DNA of 64,000 bases from Stygiobacter electus (GTDB taxonomy: Bacteria; Bacteroidota; Ignavibacteria; Ignavibacteriales; Melioribacteraceae), in the NCBI GenBank assembly GCA_029210465.1, contig JARGDL010000002.1:1-64000 (forward strand), written 5' to 3'. The translations under genes were made by a program, and so were the position numbers. The number at the start of each line of letters is the position of its first letter. Within the stretch, counting starts at the first letter, position 1. The notes beneath the pieces were generated by a model, which searched no databases, was not told the DNA's origin, and was given only the letters and a program-made list of their open reading frames with translations. Positions 17,552 through 27,660 of this stretch are shown here, piece by piece.

Positions 17552-20473
17552 TTAGAATCCTAACCTTACCCAAAGGTTAACTGTGCGTGGTGTTTGCAAA
17601 GTTATGAAGTCAATTGCTCTTGCATCACTTCTTGCACCTTGTGAATTAAATTCAACATCTGGTCCAGAATATTTAGTTATTCTTGCTAAATTTCTAACTG
17701 AAAGACCTATTGCTAAATTCTTTACATATGTGTTAAGTTCAAAATCACTAAGTAAGGATGTAAAATCATAACTTAAGCTTACTTCGCGAATTATTAAATA
17801 GTCAGCATCTTCAATATAATTTGCAGGATTTCTCCAATCCATAGAAGCAAATTTTTCAGCTGCTGCTTTATATTCATCAGTTCCTGGAGTTAACTGAGTT
17901 AAATCTTTTGGGGCAGTGTTTGGTGCAATTTCTTTTAATCCCAGTAAATAATTGTATTTATTATATTCTGGTACATTACCAAAACGTGCTGCAAATGCTT
18001 TTGTATAATTATAGATTTTATAATTAAGACCCCATTCAGCAAATCCATAAAGTGTGAAGTCTTTTAAGAATTTAAAGTTAACAGTGAAAGAACCTGTATT
18101 TTTTGGAACGGGACTGCCAACATTAATTCTGTCTGTTGATACATTAGAGCCTATATATTTTCCATTTGCATCATATTTAGCACCAACTGATTTGAAAGTA
18201 TAGAATTGATATTTGGGTAATCCAACTTGAATTGTTTCAACACTGTTAAATCCAAAATATAATGGTTGTGCACCACCGAGATCAGTAACTTTGTTTTCCT
18301 GGAAGTTCCAAATAAGTCCAAGTTGTAAATTATAATTTGCTGAACGAATAGGAGTATATTGAATATAAGTTTCAAATCCTTGATTTTCCATTGCACCAAC
18401 ATTATATGGTTGGGCAGTAATTGTTCTTCCAGTAGATGGTGCATTAACTTTACCAACAATTGAATTCAAAGCGTTTTGACGGAAATATGTAAACTCAATT
18501 GATATATCTTTGAACAATTCAGCATCAAAACCTATTTCCAATTCTTTTATTCTTTCTGGTTGAATTGCGTCATTACCAATACTGTTTAATACAGCTCCAG
18601 CACCGTAACCACCAGTTTCAGCACTCCATAACAAAGGAATACCAGCTGTGCTTCCTGGTAATTGACCACTTTCTCCATAAGCTGCACGTAGTTTCAATAA
18701 ATTAATTTCTTGTGGTAAGAAATCATATTTATCTAATCTTATTGCAAAGCTTGCTTTTGGATAAGTAATTGCAGGTGCATTTTTACCAATTGAAGTTGCA
18801 TAGTCTCTTCTAATACCAAGTGTTAAGAAGTATTGATCCATATAACTAAATGCATGTTCGGTGAAAATACCACCATCTTTTACATTACTGAATGATTCAC
18901 CATAACTTGTAATTGTGCTTGCTGCACCAAGTGTAGTGATTAAATCGGTATTAAATTTTTCACCAGTTACGTTAGTTGATGATAATGTTCTTTCAAAGAA
19001 TTGTCCACCAGCAGTTGAGCGAACATTAATATCATCAAATATTGTGTAATTATATGCTGCATTAAAGTCATATGTAAATTGTTTATTCTTTCTATCATAT
19101 ATATTCTTTTGACCTGTTTGAATTAAACCACCAAAATTTGGTCCGTATGGGAAAAATCTTTCTTGATAATAATCACTATTATCAATTCCAATAGTTCCAT
19201 TTAATTCTAAATCTTGAATTGGTTTATAAGAAGCTGTTAATGACCCAATAAATTGATTGATTTTAGATTCATCTTTAATTTTAATTAGATCTTCTTCTTT
19301 TACCCAGCCAAAAGAAGCTGGTCTTAAAATAGTATTTCCTAAGAAACCATAAATTATGTTATCGTTACTTGGTCTTCCAAGTTTATTCATAACATAATTT
19401 GTTGAACCTTTAATTGTCAATTTTTCCGATGGGAAAGCTGTTAAGTTTAATCTAACTGTACTTCTATCACCAAAATTTGTAGGCATTATGCCGTGTTCAT
19501 ATCTGTTTTCAAAAGAAGCAAAATATTTTAGTGTAGAAGTTCCACCAGCCGCGCTTACATAATGTTCGCGAATTGGTCCTTTAACAAATTGACGATTTGC
19601 ATCATCAGCAGAAAGATATTCATCTTTGGTATACTTATAAAGTTGTTCATTATAACCATAATTAAATCTGTAATCAATAGAAACTGGTTGTTGCATACCA
19701 GCTAACATTTTTCCAGTTTTAGTAGTAATAAGAACAACACCATTAGAACCATTAGCACCATAAGATGAAGCAGCTGCTGGTCCTTTAAGGATTTCTATTT
19801 TGTCAATGTCATTAGCATTTAAGTTAGAAAGAATGCTATTACCTTGACCACCGGCACCATAACCAATTACTTCAGTGTTATCTAATCTAACACCATCGAG
19901 ATAAATAATTGGTTGTCCATCGCCGTTCAAACCACCACCACCGCGGACCCAAAATCTCCAACCGGATCCTACGTTTCCTGATGATGTTTGCATTTGCACA
20001 CCAGAAATCTTTCCTGCAACTAATTGGGAAAGACTATTATATGCATTTACCATTTGTAAATCTGCTGCTGAAATTCTGCTAACAGAAACTTCTGCAACTG
20101 ATTTAGAAGTTTTTGATGCAATACCAGTAACAACAACTTCATCACTTTGAAATACATCTTCTTCGAGTTCAAAGTCTTGAGTTATGTTATTGCCTGTTAG
20201 AGTTATCATAACAGATTTCTTTTTGTAGTTAACAAAAGATGCTGTTAATTCAACTCTTTGACCTTTAGCAAGGTTTGTCGGAACTTCAAAAGAATACTTG
20301 CCATCAAGATCAGTAGCAGCACCGGTGTTAAATGCTTTTAATACAACACTTGCACCGATTAATGCTTCCCCGTTTGTATCTGTAACTTTACCAGATACTT
20401 TGAACGTTCCCTGCCCAAAAACTAATCCGCTTGCAAGGAAAAGAAATAGTAGGGTTTGTAGTGGTTTTTTCAT
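17552..20473 (-). CDS. SusC/RagA-family TonB-dependent receptor
   Basis: A 973-residue outer-membrane transporter. In order: signal peptide (MKKPLQTLLFLFLASGLVFGQ), a carboxypeptidase-D regulatory-like beta domain (KVTDTNGEALIGASVVLKAF), a plug domain (about 110-220, with SGVQMQTSSGNVGSG and PIIYLDGVRLDNTEV, typical of SusC), and a 22-strand barrel ending in LWVRLGF with a terminal aromatic residue. The start is ATG 20473, where AGAGGG lies 6 bases upstream; the open frame extends to 20551 but those codons are likely leader. A TAGATTTG box at 20609-20602 (minus strand) could be the -7 element. Confidence 0.93.
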   Translation of the reverse strand: MKKPLQTLLFLFLASGLVFGQGTFKVSGKVTDTNGEALIGASVVLKAFNTGAATDLDGKYSFEVPTNLAKGQRVELTASFVNYKKKSVMITLTGNNITQDFELEEDVFQSDEVVVTGIASKTSKSVAEVSVSRISAADLQMVNAYNSLSQLVAGKISGVQMQTSSGNVGSGWRFWVRGGGGLNGDGQPIIYLDGVRLDNTEVIGYGAGGQGNSILSNLNANDIDKIEILKGPAAASSYGANGSNGVVLITTKTGKMLAGMQQPVSIDYRFNYGYNEQLYKYTKDEYLSADDANRQFVKGPIREHYVSAAGGTSTLKYFASFENRYEHGIMPTNFGDRSTVRLNLTAFPSEKLTIKGSTNYVMNKLGRPSNDNIIYGFLGNTILRPASFGWVKEEDLIKIKDESKINQFIGSLTASYKPIQDLELNGTIGIDNSDYYQERFFPYGPNFGGLIQTGQKNIYDRKNKQFTYDFNAAYNYTIFDDINVRSTAGGQFFERTLSSTNVTGEKFNTDLITTLGAASTITSYGESFSNVKDGGIFTEHAFSYMDQYFLTLGIRRDYATSIGKNAPAITYPKASFAIRLDKYDFLPQEINLLKLRAAYGESGQLPGSTAGIPLLWSAETGGYGAGAVLNSIGNDAIQPERIKELEIGFDAELFKDISIEFTYFRQNALNSIVGKVNAPSTGRTITAQPYNVGAMENQGFETYIQYTPIRSANYNLQLGLIWNFQENKVTDLGGAQPLYFGFNSVETIQVGLPKYQFYTFKSVGAKYDANGKYIGSNVSTDRINVGSPVPKNTGSFTVNFKFLKDFTLYGFAEWGLNYKIYNYTKAFAARFGNVPEYNKYNYLLGLKEIAPNTAPKDLTQLTPGTDEYKAAAEKFASMDWRNPANYIEDADYLIIREVSLSYDFTSLLSDFELNTYVKNLAIGLSVRNLARITKYSGPDVEFNSQGARSDARAIDFITLQTPRTVNLWVRLGF

Positions 20474-20658
20474 ACACATCCCTCTTGCTTGTTTATTGAT
20501 TTGGTTATTTAATCGAGAAAGAGTTTCTCGTAAAATTTTTAGATATGTCATTAATTGAATTTTCTGAATGTCTAAATTTTATTGTTCAATCTAATTTAAA
20601 ACAAATCTAAAAACAAGAGTTTTTTTATTTTGTTAAAAAAGATTTTGTAATTTAAATT

Positions 20659-21393
20659 ATGAATAATTATAAATTAATAATCCAGTATGATGGCACAAAT
20701 TATTCTGGGTGGCAACTTCAGAATAATTCGATTTCAATTCAGCAGGTTGTTTCTGAGTCGATAGAAAAAATAATTAATGAAAAAATAAATTTAATTGGTT
20801 CTGGAAGAACTGATGCAGGTGTGCATGCTTTTGGTCAAGTTGCAAATTTTTTAACATCAAAAGCATTAAATATTTCTTCTTTTTTGTATTCACTAAATTC
20901 TGTTTTGCCAAAAGATATTGCGATAAAAAGAATCGAATTAGTTGATGAAAAATTTCATTCAAGATTTGATGCTAAAAAAAGAACTTATATTTATTTGTTT
21001 AGTAAAAATAAATCTCCCTTTTATTATCTTTATTCGTACAATTATAAACCTTTATTCGAATATGATTTAATGAAATTAAATGAAGTGAGTAAATTAATTT
21101 TGGGTCAAAAAGATTTTTCTTCTTTTTGTAAAAAAAATTCTGAAGTGGAAAATAAAATTTGTAATGTAGAAGAAATCTTTTGGCATAAGAAAAGTGATTT
21201 TATATTTTTTTTAATTTCAGCAGATAGATTTTTGCATGGAATGGTCAGAACAATAATTGGGACACTTTTAGAAACCGCTAAAAGAAATTATGATGAAAAT
21301 TTTTTAATATCCATTGTTCAAAGTAAAAATAGAGAATTAGCAAAAGAATCTGTTCCAGCTAAAGGTTTATTCTTATATAAAGTGAGGTATTAA
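20659..21393 (+). CDS. truA: tRNA pseudouridine(38-40) synthase
   Basis: The 244-residue enzyme isomerises uridines 38-40 in the anticodon arm. It has the family motifs: YDGTNYSGWQLQ at the N-terminus, the catalytic aspartate in GSGRTDAGVHAFGQ, then HSRFDAKKRTYIY and FLHGMVRTIIGTLLE. The length is normal for the family. It is the first gene of a compact plus-strand run; its stop codon abuts the ATG of the SDR gene. Confidence 0.95.
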   Translation: MNNYKLIIQYDGTNYSGWQLQNNSISIQQVVSESIEKIINEKINLIGSGRTDAGVHAFGQVANFLTSKALNISSFLYSLNSVLPKDIAIKRIELVDEKFHSRFDAKKRTYIYLFSKNKSPFYYLYSYNYKPLFEYDLMKLNEVSKLILGQKDFSSFCKKNSEVENKICNVEEIFWHKKSDFIFFLISADRFLHGMVRTIIGTLLETAKRNYDENFLISIVQSKNRELAKESVPAKGLFLYKVRY

Positions 21394-22143
21394 ATGATTG
21401 ACTTATCAAATAAAGTAACTATTATTACCGGTGGTTCACGTGGAATTGGTGCAGCGTGTGTTCGGTTGTTTGTAAAAGCTAATTCCAAAGTGGCATTCAC
21501 TTATAAAAATTCAAAACATATTGCTGAAGATTTAGAAAAAGAAATGAACGGTATGGCAAAAGCTTTTCATGTTGATATGGAAAATGAAAATGAAATTTTT
21601 GATATGGTAAATCAAACTGAAAAAATTTTTGGCAAAGTTGACATACTCGTTCATAATGCCGGGATTTGGAACGATGGTACTTTAGAGAAAATGACTTTAG
21701 AACACTGGAATGAATTAATTAGAATTAATCTAACCTCAACATTTTTATTTTGCAAAGCATGCACTCCAATTATGAAAAAAAATAATTTTGGTAGAATTAT
21801 TTTAATAACATCCACGGCTGGACAAAGAGGAGAAGCATTTCATTCACATTATGCTGCTTCTAAAGGTGGTATGATTTCTTTTACTAAATCAATAGCAGTA
21901 GAACTTGCACCGTTTAATATTTTAGTTAATTCAGTTGCACCCGGTTGGGTTGATACTGATTTGAATAACGAAGTCTTTGCTGATAAAAATTATAAAGAAA
22001 AAATTCGACAAACAATTCCTCTTGGTAAAATTCCATCTGCAGAAGAAATTGCTGGACCAACTTTATTCCTTGCATCTGATTTAGCTAGTCATATTACTGG
22101 CGAGATTTTAAATGTAAATGGTGGAAGTGTTTTATGCGGCTAA
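21394..22143 (+). CDS. Short-chain dehydrogenase/reductase (FabG-like)
   Basis: A 249-residue Rossmann-fold oxidoreductase with the nucleotide motif TGGSRGIGAA, the NAG motif in VHNAGIW, catalytic Ser in TSTAG and Tyr-x-x-x-Lys in YAASKGG, and the tail GEILNVNGGSVLCG. The layout is that of 3-oxoacyl-ACP reductases, but SDR substrate cannot be told from sequence. It begins directly after the truA stop (TAAATG), which suggests translational coupling. Confidence 0.85.
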   Translation: MIDLSNKVTIITGGSRGIGAACVRLFVKANSKVAFTYKNSKHIAEDLEKEMNGMAKAFHVDMENENEIFDMVNQTEKIFGKVDILVHNAGIWNDGTLEKMTLEHWNELIRINLTSTFLFCKACTPIMKKNNFGRIILITSTAGQRGEAFHSHYAASKGGMISFTKSIAVELAPFNILVNSVAPGWVDTDLNNEVFADKNYKEKIRQTIPLGKIPSAEEIAGPTLFLASDLASHITGEILNVNGGSVLCG

Positions 22144-22163
22144 TAAATAAGGAAGATAATTAA

Positions 22164-22628
22164 ATGTTTGAGAACTTAGCTGGATTACATCCTATGATAG
22201 TTCATTTTCCTATAGTTTTATTCGTTTCATATTTTTTAGTTGAAGTTTCAAATCTATTTTTTAAGCAATCAATTGTAGATGCTGTAAATTTTATAATTTT
22301 ACTTGCAGGTGTATTGTTTTCTGTTGTTGCTGTTTTAACGGGAAATCAAGCTTACAATGCTGCTCTTCACATTTTACAATCTAAACCTGCTGAAATAGTA
22401 AAAGTATTGGAATTACATGAAACGATGGCAACTATTTCACTTTGGTTGTTTACAGCTATTTTATTTCTGAGATATTATTTGTTTTCAAAAAATAAATTAA
22501 CCCAAAAATGGAAAATATTAATTTCAATTATTGCATTTTTCGGTGTGATTTTTATTTACCAAACTGCATTTCTTGGAGGTAAATTAGTTTTTGATTTTGG
22601 TGTAGGAACAAAATTTTTTACAAAGTAA
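22164..22628 (+). CDS. DUF2231-family membrane protein
   Basis: A small polytopic protein, 154 residues with four hydrophobic segments. It starts with the family pattern GLHPMIVHFPIVLFVSYF and has a conserved His in ELHETMATISLW. DUF2231 proteins may bind haem or act in electron transfer, but no function is established. It lies 20 bases after the SDR and 1 base before the next gene. Confidence 0.75.
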   Translation: MFENLAGLHPMIVHFPIVLFVSYFLVEVSNLFFKQSIVDAVNFIILLAGVLFSVVAVLTGNQAYNAALHILQSKPAEIVKVLELHETMATISLWLFTAILFLRYYLFSKNKLTQKWKILISIIAFFGVIFIYQTAFLGGKLVFDFGVGTKFFTK

Positions 22629-22629
22629 A

Positions 22630-23214
22630 ATGAAAAAACTTATTATAATTATTTTTATAATGTCATCTATATCCTTTGCACAATTTAGATTTGGTGACGC
22701 AAAAGGATTGTTTATGTCTGTTGGTGTAGGACCAAGATTTCCAATTTTTAATATGTCAAATTCACAAAATGTTGGCTCTGGTTTTAACGTAACTTTTTCA
22801 TACACCGATAATGAATTTTTGCCACTCTTTTTTTATACATCAGTTGGGTATCATCATTTTCCAGGAAGACAAGATTTATATAAGAAAACAGATTATTCAT
22901 CATTTTCAAGCAATGTTATTTCAGTTTTACCTGGTGTCAGATATTACTTCAAGCCTATTTTTGAACAGGTTATTATACTAATGCCTATTATTGATATTGG
23001 TGCTGAATATAGCTTATTTGAAAAATGGCATCAATTTAAAATTGGATCAAACAAAAAAAATTTTGTTGAAGAACAAAATAAATTTGGGCTTCATGTAGGT
23101 GTTGGTGCTTCAATGTTTTTGCTTGATTTTATTACTTATTATAATTATTTGCCGAACAATCAATTTATTTCAGTTGATTTAAAAGTAAACATACCAATAT
23201 TTGTAAAAATTTAA
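22630..23214 (+). CDS. Putative outer-membrane beta-barrel protein
   Basis: A 194-residue protein with a signal peptide (MKKLIIIIFIMSSISFAQ) and alternating amphipathic strands (GLFMSVGVGPRFPIF, NVTFSYTDNEFLPLFFYTSVGY, FGLHVGVGASMFLLDFITYYNY), ending VNIPIFVKI. This looks like a small eight-strand barrel. I do not recognise a specific family. It is translated right after the DUF2231 gene. Confidence 0.6.
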   Translation: MKKLIIIIFIMSSISFAQFRFGDAKGLFMSVGVGPRFPIFNMSNSQNVGSGFNVTFSYTDNEFLPLFFYTSVGYHHFPGRQDLYKKTDYSSFSSNVISVLPGVRYYFKPIFEQVIILMPIIDIGAEYSLFEKWHQFKIGSNKKNFVEEQNKFGLHVGVGASMFLLDFITYYNYLPNNQFISVDLKVNIPIFVKI

Positions 23215-23223
23215 GAGGTGCTT

Positions 23224-24006
23224 ATGAACTACAAAAATCTTTTGTATGAAGTTAACAATCATGTTGCATTGGTTACAATTAATCGTCCTGAAAAATTAAA
23301 TTCATTAAATAACGAAACTTTAGATGAACTCGAAAGTTGCTTTAAAGAAATTAAAAATGATAAAGATGTTTATGTTGTTATTATTACTGGTTCGGGTGAA
23401 AAAGCATTTGTAGCAGGGGCAGATATTTCTGAATTAAATAAGTTGAATGTTATAAGTGCAAAAGCTTTTGCTGAAAAAGGGCAAGCTATTTTTAATCTAA
23501 TTGAAAATCTTGGTAAACCTGTTATTGCCGCTGTTAATGGTTTTGCTTTAGGTGGTGGTTGCGAACTTGCGCTTGCTTGTCATATTCGCTTTGCAAGTGA
23601 TAGAGCAAAATTTGGTCAACCTGAAGTCAATTTAGGTATTATTCCCGGTTATGGTGGAACCCAAAGATTAACTAGAATTGTTGGTTCTGGTCGTGCTGCA
23701 GAATTAATTTTATCAGGAGATTTAATTGATGCAGAAGAAGCTTATAGAATTGGGTTGGTTAATAAAATATTTTCACCTGAAGAATTGTTAAATGAAACAA
23801 AAAAATTTGCTGAAAAAATTTCAAGCAAAGGACAAGTAGCAATTAGTCTTGCTCTTAAAGCAATTGTTAGCTGTGATGAACTTTCTGAAAGTGAAGGGCA
23901 AAATTTAGAATCGAGTTTATTTGCAATTTGTTGCGGCACTGAAGATTTCAAAGAAGGTACTTCCGCTTTTCTCGAAAAAAGGAAACCTGTTTTTAAAAAT
24001 TTATAA
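23224..24006 (+). CDS. Enoyl-CoA hydratase/isomerase (crotonase) family protein
   Basis: A 260-residue crotonase-fold enzyme. The oxyanion-hole segments are present (AFVAGADISEL and GFALGGGCELALACHIRFAS), and so are both hydratase glutamates: E in GGCELALAC and E in FGQPEVNLGIIPGYGGTQRL. This supports hydration of 2-enoyl-CoA in beta-oxidation or a related pathway. ATG 23224 is chosen because AAGAGGTG lies just before it; the GTG at 23218 is part of that ribosome binding site. No thiolase or acyl-CoA dehydrogenase is nearby. Confidence 0.9.
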   Translation: MNYKNLLYEVNNHVALVTINRPEKLNSLNNETLDELESCFKEIKNDKDVYVVIITGSGEKAFVAGADISELNKLNVISAKAFAEKGQAIFNLIENLGKPVIAAVNGFALGGGCELALACHIRFASDRAKFGQPEVNLGIIPGYGGTQRLTRIVGSGRAAELILSGDLIDAEEAYRIGLVNKIFSPEELLNETKKFAEKISSKGQVAISLALKAIVSCDELSESEGQNLESSLFAICCGTEDFKEGTSAFLEKRKPVFKNL

Positions 24007-24026
24007 TTACTCTTGATGGTATTTAA

Positions 24027-25031
24027 GTGAAAAAAAAAATTGTTCATTATTTATCAATTATTGCTGTTATACTTTTGTTGTTAAATGTTGTTTTGGATTT
24101 ATTTAAGAAAAAAAGTTTTCATCCTAATGCAAAAGAATTATCTCGGGCAGAAATAGAAAATATTTTTTGGAAAATTTTGGATGATTATGGTATAAAAGCT
24201 AATTGGGTAACTAAGAAAAAATTTTCGCAAGCAGATGAAGATTCAATCTTTTATCAATTTAATGTCTTGCTTACTGAAGATATTCCTATTCCTCTTATTA
24301 TTAAAGATATTAACAACGTTATTCGAAAAGATATTTCTACCTACGTTTCAGAAGAGAAAAAAATATTTGGTGATACTGAATTAAGAATTTATTCCAATGA
24401 ATTCTTAAAACTAAGAGCTAACTTTATTCCAGACAAAAATTTGAAAAGAGATGAAAACGAAATCTCATTTTTAATTTTTGACGCAATGGATTTAGACGAA
24501 GAAAATTTAAAATCATTTCTTATGTCAAAACTTCCAATCAATGCAGTTATTGTTCCTTCAGAAGATCTTTCTCAAAAAGCTGATTCACTTTCAAAGTACT
24601 CGAAAGAATATGTTCTTATTTTAAATAATGATGTTACTGATACAAAGATGAAATTGTCACAAGACTTTAAAAAAGAAATTTTAAGAGCGTCAATTGAAAA
24701 TATTTTAAACTCTTTTCCGAAAAACAAATTTGTATTTGTCGATGAAAGTTCTACTTTATTTAATTCGCCAATTTTTAACTATGTTCGTGATGAATTCAGG
24801 AAAAAAAATAGACCGTTAATTCATATGAGCGAGTGTATAAAGTTGAATCAATCTGAAGATGAGATATTTTCTAAACTTAAATTCTATCTTGAGGATACGA
24901 TTAATAAAAGAAAAATATTTTATACTGATTTTAATAATTTTAAAAAGGTAACTTATATGATAGATAAGTTTAGAAAAAAAGGTGGTAAAGTTTTACCAAT
25001 TTCTAAAAGTTATTTAAAAGATAGAAACTAA
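24027..25031 (+). CDS. Membrane-anchored protein, possibly a very divergent polysaccharide deacetylase (YibQ-like)
   Basis: A 334-residue protein starting at GTG with one N-terminal membrane anchor (about 7-25). I saw no clear conserved domain in the first 140 residues. After that the order of segments recalls the divergent polysaccharide deacetylase family: ISFLIFDAMDLDEE, a proline strand LPINAVIVPSEDLS, YVLILNNDVTD where the family has its HLPM strand, then KFVFVDESSTLFNS, and a final GGKVLPISKSY. The family's metal-binding residues are largely missing, so it may be inactive. The assignment is tentative. Its 3' end overlaps by 4 bases the convergent M16 gene. Confidence 0.45.
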   Translation: MKKKIVHYLSIIAVILLLLNVVLDLFKKKSFHPNAKELSRAEIENIFWKILDDYGIKANWVTKKKFSQADEDSIFYQFNVLLTEDIPIPLIIKDINNVIRKDISTYVSEEKKIFGDTELRIYSNEFLKLRANFIPDKNLKRDENEISFLIFDAMDLDEENLKSFLMSKLPINAVIVPSEDLSQKADSLSKYSKEYVLILNNDVTDTKMKLSQDFKKEILRASIENILNSFPKNKFVFVDESSTLFNSPIFNYVRDEFRKKNRPLIHMSECIKLNQSEDEIFSKLKFYLEDTINKRKIFYTDFNNFKKVTYMIDKFRKKGGKVLPISKSYLKDRN

Positions 25032-26386
25032 ATTTTATTTCCTTCGTTGTCTAAAATGGCTGGTTCAATATTGAATTGATTTTTTATTTGTGGAATTATT
25101 TTTTCCAAATCTCCGACTACTACGATTGATAATTTATCTAATTGAATGTTATTATTCGCAGCTAATAAAACTTCATCAAGCTTAACATTATGAATTTTAG
25201 CTTGATAAACTTTTATTTCATCCAGTGGCAATGAATGAAAAATAAGTTGCTCAATAATTTTTTCAACTTGAGAATATGTTTCAAATTTTGAAGGAAACTC
25301 TTTAATTAAATATGATTTTGCGAAATCAACTTCTTCCTGCTTTACATTTGTCTGAATTCCTTTTAGTTCATTAAAAATTTCTTTGATGGCATCAGCTGTA
25401 TTTTCAATATTGACTGCAGTATGCACGGCAAATAAACCTGAATGTTTGTAATAACTAAATGATGAACTTGCACCATAAGTGTAACCTTTATTTTCACGAA
25501 GATTTAAATTTATTCTTGATGAAAATTGTCCACCTAAAATTGCGTTCATTACTTTTGTAGGATAATAATCATCAGTATTCCGTGGCTTTGCGGTATGACC
25601 AATTATTATTTCACTTTGTGCGGATTCTTTTTTGTCCACAACATAAAACTTAGCATTTACTTTCTCATTCTTCGTAAAAGAAATTTCTTTCGGTTGAAGT
25701 GGATTTATTTTGGATAAATATTTTTCAATCGTGGTTAATAAAAAATCTTCTTCGATATTTCCTACTACAAAAATTTTGTAATGATTCGAAAAAATATTTT
25801 CGTTATAAAATTTAATTACATCATCTAAGTTTATATTTGACACAGTTGAAATTAATCCAATTTCAGGTAATTCATAAAATGTATCTTTAAATACAATCTT
25901 TTCAAACACAGAGGAAGCAACAAACGAAGCATCATCTTTAAGTTGTAAAATTCTATTTATTAATTTGTTTTTCTCTCTGTCAAAATCTTTTTGTTCTAAA
26001 TGTGGTTCAGTTAAAACTTTTGAAAGTAAATAAAAAGAATAGTCGAAGTTTTCTTTTAATGAAAGTAAAGTAAAATCATTACTATCATGGCCGATATAAG
26101 TTGAAAAAATTGAACCGAGTTTATCAAATTCATCACTTAATTGAAGTGCATTAAATTCACCGGCACCTTCATCAATTACAAGAGAAGTTAAATAAGCTAA
26201 ACCTTTTTTATCAATAGGATCAAACTTACTGCCAGCATCACAAGTAACATTTGTAAAGACGATTGGAAGTTTTTCCTTTTTGACAAAATAAACATCAAAG
26301 TTATTTATAGTTTTTAATACTTTTATTTCTGGTAATTTAAAGTCTAAATTTCCACTTGGTGATGGAGCTTGGCTTCTGTTTATCAT
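25028..26386 (-). CDS. M16-family peptidase-like subunit lacking the zinc motif
   Basis: A 452-residue protein with the two-domain M16 fold (LPIVFTNVTCDAGSKFDP, then KGLAYLTSLVIDEGAG, and later GQFSSRINLNLRENKGYTYGASS). At the place of HxxEH it has LTSLVIDEG, so it cannot bind the catalytic zinc. This is the usual non-catalytic partner, which carries the R/Y pair (NLRENKGYTYG) needed for substrate binding in M16B heterodimers. It overlaps the catalytic subunit gene upstream by 4 bases. No signal peptide is seen, so the pair may be cytosolic or periplasmic. Confidence 0.88.
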   Translation of the reverse strand: MINRSQAPSPSGNLDFKLPEIKVLKTINNFDVYFVKKEKLPIVFTNVTCDAGSKFDPIDKKGLAYLTSLVIDEGAGEFNALQLSDEFDKLGSIFSTYIGHDSNDFTLLSLKENFDYSFYLLSKVLTEPHLEQKDFDREKNKLINRILQLKDDASFVASSVFEKIVFKDTFYELPEIGLISTVSNINLDDVIKFYNENIFSNHYKIFVVGNIEEDFLLTTIEKYLSKINPLQPKEISFTKNEKVNAKFYVVDKKESAQSEIIIGHTAKPRNTDDYYPTKVMNAILGGQFSSRINLNLRENKGYTYGASSSFSYYKHSGLFAVHTAVNIENTADAIKEIFNELKGIQTNVKQEEVDFAKSYLIKEFPSKFETYSQVEKIIEQLIFHSLPLDEIKVYQAKIHNVKLDEVLLAANNNIQLDKLSIVVVGDLEKIIPQIKNQFNIEPAILDNEGNKI

Positions 26387-27654
26387 TTTTTAGGAATAAT
26401 ATTTAATTGGATAAAATTTTTAGTTAGATATTTTTTTGCAACATTGATTACATCTTCTTTTGTTACTTTTTCTAATCTATTTAAATCACTTTGAAAATAA
26501 TTTGGCTCGTTTACATGAAAATTATAATAATTAAGGTAATCGACAACATTATTAAGTTTTTGCAAGCTATAAATAAAAGAAGATTTAATTTGATTTTTCG
26601 TTTTTAAAAATTCTTCATCTGTAATTCCCTCAACTACAAAACGTTCAATTTCAGAAAAAATTTCATTTTTCAAATCTTCAATATTAACATTTGGTTTTGC
26701 AGTTGAAATGATTATAAAACTTCCACCTAATTTACCACTGTACTGAAATGCAGTTACATCTTGTGCTATTTGTTTATCAAAAACAAGTAGTTTATTTAAT
26801 CTTGAATTTTTACCGCCTGATAAAATTTCAGAAAGAAGATCAATTGCCCTATCATCTTCTTCAAAAATTTTAACAGTATGCCATGCTAAATAAATTCTTG
26901 ATAACTGAACATTATCTTCGTGAGTTATAACTTTACTTTTATTTAACTTTTGTTCTGGTGAAATGATTGGATTGATTTCTTCACCAGATGGAATTTCATT
27001 AAAATACTTTTGAACTAATTCTTTAGCTTCTTCAATTTCAAAATTTCCACCAATTACTAAAGATGCATTATTCGGAGCGTAATATTTCTGGAAAAAATTT
27101 TTGACATCTTCTAACTCAAACTTTTCAATATCTTTCATCCAACCAATTGTTGGCCAATGATATGGATGATCTTCAGAATAAAGATTAGAAAATAAAATTT
27201 CCCATGAAAGTCCATATGGTTGATTTTCATATCGTTGACGTCTTTCATTCATTACAACTTCTTTTTGATTGTCTAATTTTTCTTGAGTCAATGCTGGGAG
27301 TAAAAATCCCATTCTGTCAGATTCGAGCCATAAAGCTAATTCTAAATAATTAGAAGGAAGCGATTCATAATAATTTGTTCGATCATGACTCGTCGAGCCG
27401 TTCAAAGTTCCACCCGCTTCTTGAACGTAACGAAAATGACCTTCTTTGGGAATATGCTTTGAACCCTGAAACATCATGTGTTCAAAAAGATGTGCAAAAC
27501 CTGTTTTACCTTTGGTTTCATTTGCAGAACCAACTCGATACCAAATATTGACAGCAACGGTAGGTAAATTTTTATCTTGATATAAAATTACATCAAGGCC
27601 ATTATTTAATTTATATTTTAAATAGCTGAAATCGAAAAGAGAATTTTTACTCAC
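26383..27654 (-). CDS. M16-family zinc peptidase, catalytic subunit
   Basis: A 423-residue M16B-type peptidase with the inverted zinc motif HLFEH in GFAHLFEHMMFQG and the downstream Glu ligand region (LDNQKEVVMNERRQRYEN). The C-terminal domain is the shorter non-catalytic half. It overlaps by 4 bases the zinc-less partner and lies 6 bases after the phosphodiesterase gene. No signal peptide is evident. Confidence 0.92.
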   Translation of the reverse strand: MSKNSLFDFSYLKYKLNNGLDVILYQDKNLPTVAVNIWYRVGSANETKGKTGFAHLFEHMMFQGSKHIPKEGHFRYVQEAGGTLNGSTSHDRTNYYESLPSNYLELALWLESDRMGFLLPALTQEKLDNQKEVVMNERRQRYENQPYGLSWEILFSNLYSEDHPYHWPTIGWMKDIEKFELEDVKNFFQKYYAPNNASLVIGGNFEIEEAKELVQKYFNEIPSGEEINPIISPEQKLNKSKVITHEDNVQLSRIYLAWHTVKIFEEDDRAIDLLSEILSGGKNSRLNKLLVFDKQIAQDVTAFQYSGKLGGSFIIISTAKPNVNIEDLKNEIFSEIERFVVEGITDEEFLKTKNQIKSSFIYSLQKLNNVVDYLNYYNFHVNEPNYFQSDLNRLEKVTKEDVINVAKKYLTKNFIQLNIIPKK

Positions 27655-27660
27655 ATTACC

